This document shows positions 36,654 through 51,700 of a stretch of DNA of 64,000 bases, one piece after another (positions within the stretch are counted from its first letter, which is position 1; each line of letters begins with the position of its first letter). Source of the DNA: Apostichopus japonicus (Eukaryota > Echinodermata > Holothuroidea > Aspidochirotida > Stichopodidae); NCBI RefSeq assembly GCF_037975245.1, contig NC_092568.1, positions 188,001 through 252,000 of the forward strand. The letters run 5' to 3'. The position numbers and the translations under genes were made by a program. Below the pieces are notes generated by a model, which searched no databases, had not been told where the DNA came from, and worked only from the letters and a program-made list of their open reading frames with translations.

Positions 36654-36771
36654 ATGGTGATGTCGTGGAATTACTTTCTGGTGTTATTTCTCTGCCAATG
36701 TACCATTTTTAGCAGTTCTATGAGAGAGAACTTACCTAATGAGCTGCAATGCATGGACGACGGATGTAAAG
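36654..36771 (+). CDS. MIA3: TANGO1 exon 1: signal peptide
   Basis: Encodes residues 1-39. MVMSWNYFLVLFLCQCTIF is a short N-region plus hydrophobic core, as in a signal peptide. It ends with CMDDGCK, the Cys pair that opens MIA/SH3-like domains. Start context ACCATGG is strong. Donor GTAAAA, phase 1. Confidence 0.88.
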
Positions 36772-39700
36772 GTAAAATTTTGGCATTTGCAAGCAGATGA
36801 AGTGTAACTTCAGATTTTATTTCTATATGATTGTGTGAACGTTAGTGCAGGCATGAAGGTGCACTAATTATCGATCAGACTGTGAGTATGAGATACATTG
36901 AGCAGTGAATGGTAGTCTAAAGACTTTACAAACTATTTTAACTTTTCTGAAAAATAACATATTTGCTCAAATAGGACCAGCATATCTAGTCTCAGTTAGA
37001 TTAATTAATAAAATATTGCGTAGCAATTTTTGGTCGTAAATTAACTAGCCTAGCCTAAGTTGTTTGTTACTCTGTTAGTTGATCACAGCAACACAACTTT
37101 CAAAAGATGTGCAACACAGAAGCAGTCAGTTGGTGACTCATAAATTGCTTTAGAAAAAACAATAGTGTTTGTAACAATTGGAAGGTTGAAAAAGGGAACT
37201 TATTAATAGGCCTGACATAAGCAATTAGACCAATTTACATTTTAGCCTGTATTAATTATTATACTTACAGACATGTATTCAAAGTTGAAAGAACACAAAC
37301 CACACCACCAAGACAACTTGTATGAATAGCAATATACCTTGTGGATCTGGTTAATTAGCATTAGTGTAGTTCTGATAATTCATTTTAAGATTGCATAATT
37401 ACCAGTAATATTCCTGATTTCTGTTCAATATTTTTCAATCATCTTAAAGTGTTCAGTTTGTTCAAATGTTATGACTAATTAATTCAAAAAAATTGACCAT
37501 TAATATCATGTTTACTATTGTAGTATATTTCAAATGCTGTAAATTATTTGTTGTACTTACAAAGCCTTCCGTTAACCTTCAGGAGCTATTTCTCAAGCAA
37601 GGGGTGAAGAGGGCTTCCAGTCTGAAGATGAAACTTTTCTCTCTTTCAAAAAGAAGGAGTTGATTGAAGTACTAGGCAAACCGAGTGAAGACAGCAAATT
37701 GTGGTTCGCGAAGGTAAGTCCTTTTGATGAAAAGCAAATCTCCACAACTGTCGGTCTTGTATTGTAAACCAAAACAGTGTTTTGATATAGCTTATTGATG
37801 AAAATGACCAAAGATCTTCCATGTACATCATTCTATGCAAGGTGTTGCATATTACTAGTTGAGTGCTTCTTACCACCTCACAAGGTACAATTTCATGAAA
37901 GAAGGTATGCCAGAGTTACTTTTGATTTTTCTCTTTCACAGCTATTCCAGTCCGGTCAAAAAGGCTTCATCAGCAAGAATCTTGTGAGGGAAGTTCTTGT
38001 ATTCCAAGAAAATCCACCTGTAGTTGTACCACTGGAGGTAAAGCAATCCAACCAACATTGACAAGCCTAGAAATTCTGACTATTTTTTTTCTCCAGGCTA
38101 TCCAGACTATTATTTAGGCTATTCAAGAGCTTAGAAACTTTTGTATAATTAGGCACTATTTAATATAAATGTTATTTATTTATGGTTAATATTCTCTGGC
38201 TAAATACCAGTGGATTTCATTGTTTGCCAGTAGAACAAAAAAAAGCACTTGCATTTCTCTGCCAGTAGACATGAAGAACATAAACACATAAGTCAGTTAA
38301 CAACCGGCATTCCAAAAAGTGGTACGATTATTTTACCTGTAACGTTAGCCCTGTATTACAACTTATTATCAGCAAATATTATTGTACTACACCCATACGA
38401 GCCTGTATAGTAATTGATGTGTACTGTAAATTAGGAAAATGCTAATTTCAGCCAGTGGATTCTTAAAGCACTTGCATTCGTTAGCAAGTGGGTAAATTAA
38501 ATCCTGACCTGTTACAATGAAGTGGATTTGTCATCATTAGTAACACACAGACATATTTAAAGGCAGTGGATGAAGGTGGTGACATTGAAAATGATCAAAT
38601 CTAGTTTCTCGGAGATGTTGTGGGTTTTTCATCCTGGAGCAATGTATGCTGTTTTCTTTTTATATCTGAAATGCTCTTATAAATGGTAAAATAGGTGTAA
38701 AATTAGCTCAACCTAATCATTGGATAGCCACCCAACTTGAAGTGTAAGTGTCAGGCTATTTAGCTTTTCCCCACATGTATATCTGGCTGGTTAGTATCAT
38801 AACAATAACAGGTAATAATGTAGTGTTCACATTTTGTCTAGCATTTTGTAAGTCTCTGAATTTTGCCTCTTATAAAGCACCATGGTTCCTGTGTACAAAA
38901 CTGCTATACATCTTTGCGTTTGTATAGCAATTGGCTCAAATTGTATAGCATTTTGCGATGCAATACAGGATGAATTATTCCCTGAATAACCACTTTTCAA
39001 GCCGACAAAACTTTGAGAGGATAGGTTTGAGAGTTTCAGAAAAGTGGAGACTTGCAAGCGTATGCAATACTTTGTGCCTGCTGGGAGAAATGAAACAAGA
39101 AGTGTTAACATGTAATTTGAAATTCATTTTCTCTCTTTTGGCAATGCAGGTTGCTTATCCTAAAATCATCCCAAAGGATGACAACCTGGTGCAAAATGGA
39201 GAAGATACAAGAATACAGAATCCATCTTCTGACTCTCCTCCAAATGACAACCCTCAAGAGAGTGACACTCCTAGCAACCAAGAAGATGAAGGAGTGAATA
39301 CAGGTGGGGAAGAAGAGGGTCAAGACAAGGAACCCATCAACCAGAAAGAGCCTCCTCAGCCAGATGGGGATGTGAAAGAAGCCCTCGCTGCTGAACAGGC
39401 TGCACTGGCCAAGGAAGAACTTCAGTCAGGTAGTGAAGACCCCATGGAGGAGGGAACTGCCTCAGGTAATGTTGGGATAAACCAAGCGGAGGAAGGGGAC
39501 ACTAACACACAACAGGGTGCTGGGCAAATTAATATTGAAAGGGAAACTGGTGCCGCAGGGCCTTCTAACGTTGGGGATGTTGTCGTCGATCAAACACCCT
39601 CCTCTCCTCATGAGATTCAAAGTAAGAATGATGAAATCAATGTCGATGAAAGCAAACATGAGGGATCGATGGCACCAAATCATGATGAAAAGCAAAGTGA

Positions 39701-42700
39701 ACATGGTAATGGTGTTTCTGGTAATCAAGATAATAATGCAAAAGAAAATCATGTAGATCCTATAAAAGAGAAAGATCCAACACCAAAGAGAAAAAGAAGA
39801 GACAAAAGAGAAACCTTAACAGTTGAAAATATTGAACCACGAAGTGACTCAGAGCTAGTTCAAGAAATGGGCAAAGAGGGTGGGGAATCTAACAGTCCCA
39901 ATCAGGAGGGTCGGGAAGTAAATAAGGACACTTTGGACTCTCAAGGAGAGATAGGTAATGATGAAAAGTTGCCAGAAAACAACTTGGATATCCAACAGAA
40001 CACTCCAAACGAACAGCCTCCTAGTCAGGATGCTGGGAGCGAAAAAGCTCCACCAAATCTAACACAAGAAAAGGATGAATCAGAGCCAGTAATTTTGGCC
40101 GAGAAAAATAATGATAAATCCGTTGCGGAAGAGACCATTGGTTTAAATGTTAAGAATAATGAGACCCCTGAACAAGCTATTAAAAACCAGGAAACCCCCA
40201 TGGTGGTGGAGATGGAAGTAGACACCAAAAATGATCAACTAGTCATAAATGCCATAGAGAAAGAGTCCAATCCCCCTAATGATCAGACCTCTAACCAGGA
40301 CAGTGATAGTCAAACAGTAGAAGTTAAGATTGGTGAACAAGTAGCAGTAACTGACAAAGAACAAAGTGAGGGACACCCTAACCAGGTACCAGTGACTGAT
40401 GGTGGGGAAGGCCTTGCCCCAGAGCAAGGGAATAATAAAGTCATCCAAAATGACCTTAAAAATAGTGAAGGTAACCAGGTCTATATTGAACCATCTAAAA
40501 TAGATATAGAGTTTGAAAATAAGGGAGCTTTGGACCAGCCTAGCGAGGCACTTGAAGTGGAAAGGAAGCCACTTGAACAGGGAGATGTGGTACCTGAACC
40601 TAATAGTGAGCCTCAAATGGGTCAGGTTAAAGGGGTTGAGGAGGGTAGTCAGGAGGGTAAGATTGACATGCAAGCCCCCGCTGGGGAGATGGAAGTAGAA
40701 ACCAAAAGTGATCAACTAGTCATAAATGCCATAGAGGAAGAGTCCAATCCCTCTAATGATCAGACCTCTAACCGTGATAGTGATAGTGAGCCTCAAATGG
40801 GTCAGGGACAGGTTAAGGGGGCTGAGGAGGGTACTCAGGAAGGTAAGAGTGACATTCAAGAAAATACAGACACAATACAGCATGATGTTCAAAATGAAAA
40901 TACTGAACAGAATGAAGTGGAGGTCAATCATAAAAATGAAGAGGTAGATTTGCAGAAACCAGAGCAGAATACTTTAGAGGTGCATGATCTTGTTGAGAAC
41001 TCTGGTAATAATGATAAGTCAGATTCAATGCCAGAAGAGGAAAACACTGCTGTAGATAACAATGAAGGGCAGAGAAGAGATGAAATCGCCAGTGCTTCTG
41101 CGACTAACGATGCGGAAGAAAACAACGATCGTAGTGATGGTCAACAGGGAAAGGGTACGGAAGTAGACGGAGGTGGACCAGGTCAGGTAGTAGACCTGAA
41201 AACAGGTGTAGATGAAATCAGGGGGAAAGAGACAGAGAGCTCTGAAGAGTTGAAAGCACATCTTGATAATGATGATGAAGTTGATAAGGTAGAGGTTACT
41301 CCAGCAGAAGAGAGGGATGAGGAAGTCACGAGTGATTCGTTAACTGGAGAAACCCAGCCCCCGATAGATGAGACAGAGGAGATACCTTTAGAGGAAGTTG
41401 AACAAAGAGAGGGAGGTCAGTGATGTAAAGCAGCTGCTGCTCTTCAGTTGCATGCTGCCCTCTAAACCACATTTTTCTTGCCTAATTCATTCAAACTCTT
41501 ATCCTTCCGTCAAGGCATCTCTATCTTCATCTCAAACAATTTGACTTACAAAGGGCGAGGTCAAAGTTGCTGAGGACTTTTTCCATTCTTGGAGATGACT
41601 CTTTTCTATCCTTTTAGCATAAAACATTACATTCATGTTGTACATTCTACGACATCCCCCAACGACACACAACAACAACCAAGGTAACTAATTGGTATAT
41701 TCATAGTCCTTTCAACTTTTTTTGGTTGTGCCCTCTTAAATATATGTTGTGCACATTACACCAGAACCTCACATCGAACCATAGCAAATTTGTTGCTCTT
41801 TGGAACCCCGACATTACCCAGTCTATCATTATTAAAGAAGAAACAATATTGTTTAAGAAGCTTTAGTTCAAAGCCTTCATACGTAAGGATTAAGGTCCCT
41901 TTCCTCCCTCGTGCCATTTCATTACCTTCCTGGGGCATAACTGTGTGACGACATTTTAACAAATTAACGTCAAATTGTTATACAGGTATTCCCCAAAGAA
42001 AAGTTACAAGGTCAATGTCAACCGATATTTTCTTCATACAAGTCGCTCATGATGTTCTTTGGATTCTTCTTTATTGCTTTCAACTTTCCTACATGACCTA
42101 CCATTTTCTCTACAACATGCTACTCTCAGACAACTTGCCTCTCAGCTCTTGGACAACTTGCTATTCCTATACCACAAGTAACTCCCCAGCAGCAGCGCCA
42201 TTCTCAGCTTACTTACTTGGTTTTCACTGCTTCACTTACCTGTCCCAGCTGCTTGACTTATCTAACACTCCTATAAACTTGATATTTAGCTTTGCAATTG
42301 TTTGCAGTTTGTAATCTTTTATAGACAAATGCCCCATGGGTATAAAACAACAGCAAAGTTGAGAAGGAGAAAGAATGTTCAGTTAACACCTTGTAGAGAT
42401 AATCAACCACTCTTACAACTTATAGACCATGAACAGTTTGCATACCATTGATCAATTAATGCAGATCAGCAAAAAGTTGTCGTATAAATTCTGTAGATTT
42501 ACCTGACATTTTTTAATTAACTTTAGATCATGCACATCCTCTATGGTCCAATCAAATCCATATACATTGGGTACTTACCATTTTTACAGCCAGCTAAACC
42601 ATTTTCACTTTCTGCCGGGTTAAGCATTATATTGAGATGAATTCTTAACCTATGAGTCCTTCAGTCTTAGTTTCAGTTTTTTCTTCTTCAAAATTAAATT

Positions 42701-45700
42701 CCTGCACCAACTTGATAGATTCCAACTATACTGTTTTTCGTGAAAATATTTCATATTTTGGTCAAGCTTTCTTTTCATTGGAGAAAATATTACCACCTGA
42801 CTTTTGCAATGTTCTATTAGAAACAGTTGAAAGATCACATGACCACACAGACAGTCGTTTGGGGTCAGTTTGTTAGTTTCCATGGCAACTGAAATCTGTT
42901 CTTAACTCTTGTTTGGGGTAGTGTGTAAATTGTACTGATAATCAGGCCATACCAGCTGTATAATTTTGTGAGTATTATATAATGTAACCAGGATGGTAAG
43001 TATTTTCTTTTTATTTGCTCTTTTTCCTATTTTTGAATCATGGGTGCATTAGTATGCAAGTGGGAAGATTCTAGGTGATAGAGTCTTTTTTCTATTTTTT
43101 TTTTTGGGGCCTCTTTGATTGCTTTCATCCATGGTATCATGTACAGTATACTTATTTATTAGTAGCATTGTGACAACAGTTTAAAGGTAACCTTTCAATA
43201 CATGTTGCTTTTAATATCAAGCACTAACCAAATTGCTTTGTGTAATATCAACACCTAGGGTGTGATAACTGTTGTCATCATGCTCAACTATTAACTGTTG
43301 GGCTTCATGCAGAGAGACAGGAATATTAAACCTACTTATTACAATGACATACCTGCAGGATGTCCATAATATAAACACAACATGAACACCTTAATATTAA
43401 CGACTGTAGTTGAAGTACTGATGGATGAATAAACTAATAAACTTTCATCCACATCAGCACTTCTTAATTACTTTACTTAAAAGAGTACTTTACCGGTTTG
43501 CTTAAAGTTGATATGAATCAGTATAGTCCCCAGACTGACCTGAAATTATCAAAGTTCCACCAGAGGTCCAAAACAAAAATGAAAAAATTCTACTTGAGCT
43601 TTGTTTGACGAAGCTAATTATGGTGTTATTGTCTATCCTGTCCGTTCCCTGGCCTGCAGGATGTGGAATGCTGCTTTAAGGCACTGGGCCAAAACAACAA
43701 GCTGCAGCAGCTGTAACTCTGCTGCAGTAAGGCTGAATCAATACCAAAACAATAGAGAATATATCTGTCCTATGCAGCCCTCCTCAGCATCCTATTTATG
43801 GCATGGTAACTAACTTGATTAGAGTTGTTCTATTGGAATGGTTATATATAATGATCAAATTTGGTGGGCTACAGTATGTTCAAACATTTGATCTTGTTTA
43901 ACTGCCTCCTACAATAGTACCTTACCTCACCGAGAGAATCTAATTAGTCTAAAATTAATGCCCCTCCTCAACATTTTCTTTTTTAATTTGGAGCCTTAGA
44001 ACCTACAAAAAAATAATTTTAGAAACTTGTACATTTTTTAGCAATCTAAAGTTTTGGGGACAAAAATATGATGATTCTTAAGCTCAAGTGTAGCAACTTT
44101 GGAATGTATTGTTCTTGGGTGGATAATTCTTAGATTTTGTTTACCTGTTTTATTTCTCAAACTTTTTGAGGTTGTTTTATTTATCTTGGTTTAACATTTC
44201 AGGTGAGACTGAGGTATCTCCTAGTACAGGAGAGGAGCACTCTGGTGGTTCAGCCGGGTCAGACATTCAGGAGGAAGCAGTGAAGGACGAAATACAGGAG
44301 GACAAGAAGCCAAATTACTTCGGTGTGATCCAGGATAATCTCATTAAGACTCTTAACGAACAAGAATTAGCAGATGACAAGGATCAAGAGAAAGAAGTGA
44401 AGGAAGAATTGATAACCGATGCTCCTCCCATAGAAGAGGAGAAGAACTTTGAGGAGGAGGAGGAGGAGGAGGAGGAGAGGGGACAACTATCAGATAAAAT
44501 AGCTACAGTTGATGGAGAGTCTGACACTGGTATCAACAGCAACCCTCATGATAATGGCGATAGCTCAAACCTAGACAGTTCTACTGGGAAGGAAGAGATA
44601 GAGCCAGTCATCTGGAGAAGTGAAATTGATGAAGGTTACGACTCGGGAACTGATACGGAAGATGAAGCAAATCCAGAAGAGATTGCAGAAGAGCAACTCC
44701 AAGTGGAATCAGATGGTAAAAGCAACAAAGAAACACCGGAGGAAAGAGACAAGTCTGTAAACGACAGATTTGAAAATCAAATTCCTGAAGAGATCCAGCC
44801 TACCCCTCAGTTCGAAGTGATCGACGGTACGACCATCTACTTTGACGACGAAGACGATTTCGTGTTCGATCAAACGGCTAGTGGGGGCGGCTCAGACCAA
44901 CTACAACCAAGCCACAACCTGCCAAAAGGAGAAGAAGAAATGAAAGCGACTCCTCCTCTATCAGACGTGACCACTGGCAAAGTGGAGATGGGAGACCAGT
45001 TTCTATCCAACAGTGACGACCTTGCCAAGGCTAACATAAAGTTTGACAGTTGGCTCCGCGCACCCGGAAATCTGATCATCCTGTTACAAGAGCTAGCTGC
45101 AGACAACCCTGCCATCCGGGATGACGACCCTGCCCTGCACAAAGAACTGAGTTTAATGATGAACGATGCCCAATGGAAGAAAAGGATCATGAAAAGGATG
45201 TGGCATTTCTTCAGCGACGATCCACTCGCTGAGAGACTGTTTGAATCTTCTGAGGGGAGAGATGAAGGAATTCCGGAAGAGGTTAACAAAAATGGTGACT
45301 CTGATCCGTCTGATCCAGCTCAGCTGTTGCTGCAGGGAGAGAATCTTGAAGAGCGGATCGTTCTCAAAGATCCTTACAACTTTGAATCTAATGATGAAGA
45401 TGATGTCGAGGAAGAAGCAGAACTTATCGCAGAAGGAGACCAGATCTTATCACTACCTGTAGAGGTAAGTCCTTTTTCATTTTGAAAATGATTGGGTTTG
45501 TCATTTGGGATACCAGTGGGATGGTCCATCGGATAAAGGTGGGGGAAATCCGGGCAATGGAACTTGGCGTTTGGCAGACAGAATCGTTGATACTGCTTTG
45601 CAGTGCCTCATTTCCACTGAAATGTGTACAATTGTACCACCATCAAAACATACTCATCTACAAAGTTTACATAAGAAGATATATCTTTGCCATCCTAAAT

Positions 45701-48700
45701 ATCATCTATATTATTGAAATTGAAGTTGGGTTAGTTTGTCAATATTAAAATCTTGTGGCTGGGTTAAATTTTGTGAGTTGCTGTCCAGAACTAGGCTAAA
45801 GACAAACTGAGAAATTTACAGTGGTTCCCAAACGAGAGAGAAACAAGAACAAGATGCATCTAGGAGATATCGCGAGCATCGTAAATCTGCAAAATAAGCA
45901 CAAAGAAAATCCAGCAGAAATGTTACTCAATTAAGTACTGTTTCATTGCTCTGTACATCTATGTGAGGCAAATTGAAATACAATTCCTCAGTTATTTTTA
46001 CAATGGTTAGTGTTGTTTTATAATGTTTATAATGTTAGATAAAACACAAGCCGTGTCATTAGAAGTTTGTTAAACAGAATCGTGCTTAATTACATGAATT
46101 CAAACCTATTTACTTTGACCAGGTAGTTTTATATGGCATCTTTTTCATGAGTGGATATATTTTATAACATGTGGATATATTGTATAACTTGTGGATATAT
46201 TTTATCAGTGGATATACAGTATTTTATAAGTGGATATGTATATCTTAGAAGACGCTGCAGCCGAAAGCAAATGTTTACAGTGTTCAGTTGTCCCGTAAAA
46301 CTAAGACACTAGAGTCTTAATCCATCAAACTCACATAAATAATATCCTTTAATTCCACTTTTGGTAAGCAATGAGACTAACATTAATGTATTTCAACTAA
46401 ACAATCAATACTGTAAGAAGCACTGTGCTTATAGTACTACAGCACACTGTAAATCAAACTTAACCGTACTGTAGGTTAGTTTGAAGTCATCAGAACATAT
46501 CAACTTCTTAATATTACTCGAATCACGTCGCCAGTATTTAAAAATGGTGGCTTCACCGTGCTGTAATATAAATGCCACGGATTGTATCCGTGGTTGGCCT
46601 TTGTGGATGGTAAACTATACCACCCTTAGCTTAGTCAGTATCAGTTTCAACTTTTCTCAGTTGAGATAATCTGAAAAGAACTTTTGAGTGACAAATCCTA
46701 TTGAATGACAAGGGGTAGGAACAGAATTCAAAAATCCTGGCAATGCTTAGATTATAATATTCCTCTCTTCCATTCAAGTTAAAAACAGATTTTTTTCCCC
46801 GAGCTCTGGGCTATTCTTTTGTTGTACTCACCTGAATAAACTCTGCCTGATCACTGACCATCAAATCCACACAAAGTATCTAGTTTCAGCACACCTGCAT
46901 TTGAATAGGGTTTTCTTTGTTTCAGATCTGACCTTGACAATATTGACTCTCTGCAGAATGCCTTTCATATGAAAAAAATCAAAAATAAATCCTCTGCCTA
47001 GGGAAATTAATTTGTTGATATTTCATTGATTTTGTTTGTTTCTTTGTCTCCATCAAAGATTGCATAATAAATTATGTGACAAAATGACCTTTTGTTTGTG
47101 GAGGAATGCAAATGACTAATTTGTAATTTCACAGTTTATATTAATTTCTATGCAGTCAGCGATACTGCAGCTTTGTAGCAAATCTTTGCTGGGATTTATT
47201 TTGGAAAAACTGGAATATTGATGTTCTTATGTTTAGTTTGCTCTAGCAAAGCAGTTTATCTGTGGTTTGCAATTTTGCTGTAAGTATATAATTCTTTTGC
47301 TTTGTGTATGTGTGTAATAATATGCCTTAACTAGCAAAACATTGGTACCTAGCCTATACCGCTGTAAATAAATAAATGTCTTATTTTTGAGATATTCATT
47401 ATTAAATAGCTAGCAGTAGCATTCTAGAAAATCTTTTCTAGATTTAAAAAAAATATATATATAATTTTTTTTCTTCAATTATGCTTTATCTTTGGTACCT
47501 ACTGTAGCCTATACTCTTTGTAGAAGATTACATATCAACCATACATGTACCTTATCCGGGGGGGGGGGGGGGGGGATTAGAGGAAGTTTACCAGTCAGAA
47601 GCCACAGTATGTGTAACACTGTCTATCCAGGGATCACTCAAGTCTCGTTCGATTCAACATAGAAGTTGTGAGGGAAGGGGATTTCAAGAAAAAGTTGTTT
47701 TATGTACACAGTTTGCCATCGTTCATTTAAACTGATGAAAAACTTCATAGAGATTATGAATACAGTTACTTACCATATCACCAGTAATTAAAGTGAATTT
47801 GGTGGGAAATGGAATAAGCCTGTGACATACAACAAACTCAGCTACTGTACCTCAAGGTATCCGAAACCGTACGTACATTATTTAAATTAATCAAGCATAT
47901 CACTGATATACAATATGTTAGTACCTTACTGTATCATGCATAATTATGCTGCCTACACCTTGCACTTAATAGTTACTATGTACAGAGTTATTACAGCACG
48001 AATGATCTCATGATTTCAGACTACCAGCGAATATACAAGAGCCAAAGCCAACTGTCAAAATAATTTCAGTCCATCTGTTCCATTGCAGTTATCTGTGACT
48101 CGTGTGTGTTTCTCCTGAACATTCAATTTGCTAAAAATTTGCTTTAAACTGCTCCACACTTGACCGAAATAGTCGCATTCATCTTGCCTTGTAAACAATT
48201 TACCACATTAATCAGTTTTTCTCATGACTTGGTATTTAACAACTCAACAAACAATTTTTTTTTTGTTCAGGTAAGTGTATATTTATCTACTTTAAAGTTT
48301 TTCCATAGAGAAGATGCTTCACTGTGTTTTAAGCTACTTTTGTTCTAAAACTCGTTCACAACAAATTACTCCTTGTTACATACATGTGTCAATTCAGATG
48401 CATATATGTTTTTGTTCCATTCGAAATCAATTTCGTACAGTGTTAAGTTGGCATCAAGTAAAGTCATCCAGCTATTTTCCCCCTTTTTTGTCAATTGTGT
48501 CAAAGTGTTATGTACTTCTGTATTTGTGTATCCCAGTAGGGACTAGGATATTTTTAGGTGTTACTATGTGTCTGCATGTTATATGTTAGTAAACACACAA
48601 TGTACAGGTACATTACTTTACGTCCTTCAGTAAAACTCAGCATCGGGTGTGAAATATATCTCAACATATAGTATCGTAATATATTTCTTATCTAGCAACA

Positions 48701-51700
48701 TTTTCTTCACAACATTTCTGAGAGATATCTAATTATTCTTAAACACATTCACATACCCCATGCACATCCCCTTCCTTTTGAAAAAAAAATAAAAACGGTC
48801 TATCTTACTAGGCTTCTGAAAAATTCGGTAATATTGGAACACTGGATTTTTTATTGCCAGCTTTGCCCTCATTGTGCTATCCCCAGAATAAAATCAAAAT
48901 TGGTAGGTCTAGCCCACCTACCCCCCCCCCTCCCCACTGGAAGACAGAAAATTACTAAGAATCCAGTATACAATAGTGACTTATATATTTATTTGCAATA
49001 CAGGCCCTGCACATTGTTTCAAGATTTAAATTTTTTCCTCTGGATGCAATTATATCTTAGCAACCCCCCCCCTCTACCTGCACAAAACAGATGGTTATGC
49101 CGCTGGCATTGAGTCATCACTTTGCACCCATCTGACCAAACCGTGTATTGCGTATTTACCATGCGCATACTTTGATCCAATATTTACATTGTTGCAAACA
49201 TTTGTGGCTCTTCTTTGTGTTTAATAGGGAGACTGGAGTTGTTAATCATTCAAGCCAATATAGGACATTTTTAAATCATGGTGCAAAATTAATGCAATTC
49301 AAAAACAAGAAAAATTTTTAATTAGTGAACTGTTTGTAATTCCGTGGTGGATTATATTATTTATAACAGATAACGTGTCTGGCTACTGTAGGTACCTTCA
49401 TTTAACGCTTGAGCAACCTTAAGCTCTCCATGATACCAAATATTAGTCTTCAACACAATGGGATTAGTTTCATAGACTTTTTGAGGTTAACCTGATTTTG
49501 TACTGCAATAGTCTTTGCAATATACAATCCATACATTATGTATAGTACGTCAGATGATTTGCTACAAGTTATTTCAAATTCAATCACTGGACATGGTTTG
49601 TGTTCGATCTGCACTGGTATAAGTTGCAGATGTGTGTGTGTTTATAGCTGCATCTAATATTGAAGCTGGTACGATATTAACTGTAGAAAATTGTTGTTGA
49701 CTCATCAATTTATGTCGCAAATTGAAATTTCCTTTTAATTCATAGAGGAGACTTCCTGTACATGCATGCGTAAGTGACGTTGCTCTTCAGTGATCAAACA
49801 ACCAAACATCGGTTTTGGTAAATCAAACATAAAATGTGAAACAAAGCTGTTTATAAACTATGTACACAGTACACTAGGAGTCTAATATCTCAGTCCTGTT
49901 TTTTTTTTTAAATTCTAGCTTCATTCTGGCTTTAATATTTAAAGTACACAAAAAAAATTATTGACTATAATAATATATACCTTCCATTTCAATTGAGTAT
50001 GAATGCTTGACGTGTATATCATGTATACGCTATATGGAAATGACATCATGTCATTTGGGATTTCTCTGTGTGAAAGTTCAAAAACAGTTGTGTAGTACTC
50101 ACTATCATGAAGATGTCCCTTCACCTCAGAGGAGTCAAAATGCATATCGTGGACGCTCGTACTATAATTAGTTGATTGCATACACGTGTTGTACGTGTGT
50201 AGTATTGCTGTGATCTGTATTGTAACCAGTGTTAGCAGCGAGCCGTGTTCTGGGTCTTTTTAAACTCATCTATCAGCCAGTCTGTTCAAGTCAGCAGTGC
50301 TTTGTGCAAGTTGTAGACCTGACCATTTTTATGTGTTTGGGTTTAAATTCTGTGTCATGTTTACAGTACTACACTTCTCTCAAGGTAGGTTTCATTGCCA
50401 GCTACAGTACCTGGTAGCTCTCTCTACGTACAGTATACTATGTAAGAAGCAGACTGTACTTTAGCATTTGTACAGATAGGACGTTCCATGTATTCATTCA
50501 TAATAACTGTGTGGTCAGTGGTCTAAGACTCCATGCTGTACGTGTGTGAAGAGAATATGGTTCAAATTATGTAGAATTGAGGTATGACTTCACATAGTCA
50601 ATTATATTGGATTAATAGTTCAAATAGGTTTAACTTCAATTAAAAAATGGAATCATATTCCAGGTTGAAGAACATCACTTTGTAATATGCAGATGGTTGT
50701 GTGCTGGTAGGCCTATTTATTGATACAGTGCATGTTTTAGATGACTTGTTGTAGGTGCAATAACAGTACAGTGCCACCTTCTATGTTTATGATGATAGCT
50801 CACAGCATTATTTATTGTGTTGATATTCATACACCACATGTACTGTGTCACCTATACAGGCTGGTGTGTGCACACACAGTACTACAGTTCCATATTTTGT
50901 CATTCGATGGATTGCCACATCGTGTGTTGTGCTGAGGTAGCAAGCCACCAGCGAAAGTGAAATTAAGCTGCGGATCAGCGGTCTTCTTTAAATATTTAGT
51001 GTATGCTTGTTGTCTTAACCTATATAAATATGTGCTGTAAAACATTTGTTATCACAGAATGTCTCACAGGATGAAGTTTGATACCATGTTCTCCAACAGC
51101 TTATTAAGACATGATGGAGGGGATGGGTGGGATAGTAAAGGTTGCAATTTGTTTTAGTTTTTGCAGTCCTTCTGGTAAAAAACTGTACAATTATGTATTT
51201 ATGAAACTTGGTATGCATCCAAAGACACTTATCATCCAGGTCCCACTGTCCCTCAATGAAACTCCTAGTTGGCCTGAGTGGCCATGGTAAGAAGTTGTCA
51301 CTTTGGCAGTTTATACTCAGGTTGTAATTAGTTTTGGGTTGGCTAGAAACAAGTAAAAATTTCTAATTGCACACACAAAAGTCATTGGCTTTTGTGATAC
51401 AGTGTTCATGGGATAATTGTGTGTATCAGTTTTGAAGGCTTGTAACTTTTATCTCACATAAAATAGTATCGCTACTGTGTGCAAAACCTGCTATATATTC
51501 TTTTCCACTTGTATAGCAATTGACCCATTTTTCATAACCTTTTGCGATGCGATACAGGATAAATTATTCCCTGGTGTTTCAAACAAATAAGAAACAGGGG
51601 GAACAAAACAAACAGATGGTTGTCAAATAACTCTTTGATACATTGGGAGGAATGTGATATAGTTTGAAACTGTATAAATTGTTATGAACTCAGAGAATAT

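Noticed and set aside
38958-39149. Upstream extension of the exon 4 open frame (an 821-codon ORF starting at 38958)
   Set aside because: The extension is intronic: it overlaps repeat family X, precedes a good acceptor at 39149, and the upstream exons 1-3 join in frame at 39150.
44870-45289. 139-codon minus-strand ORF
   Set aside because: Antisense shadow of TANGO1 exon 5.
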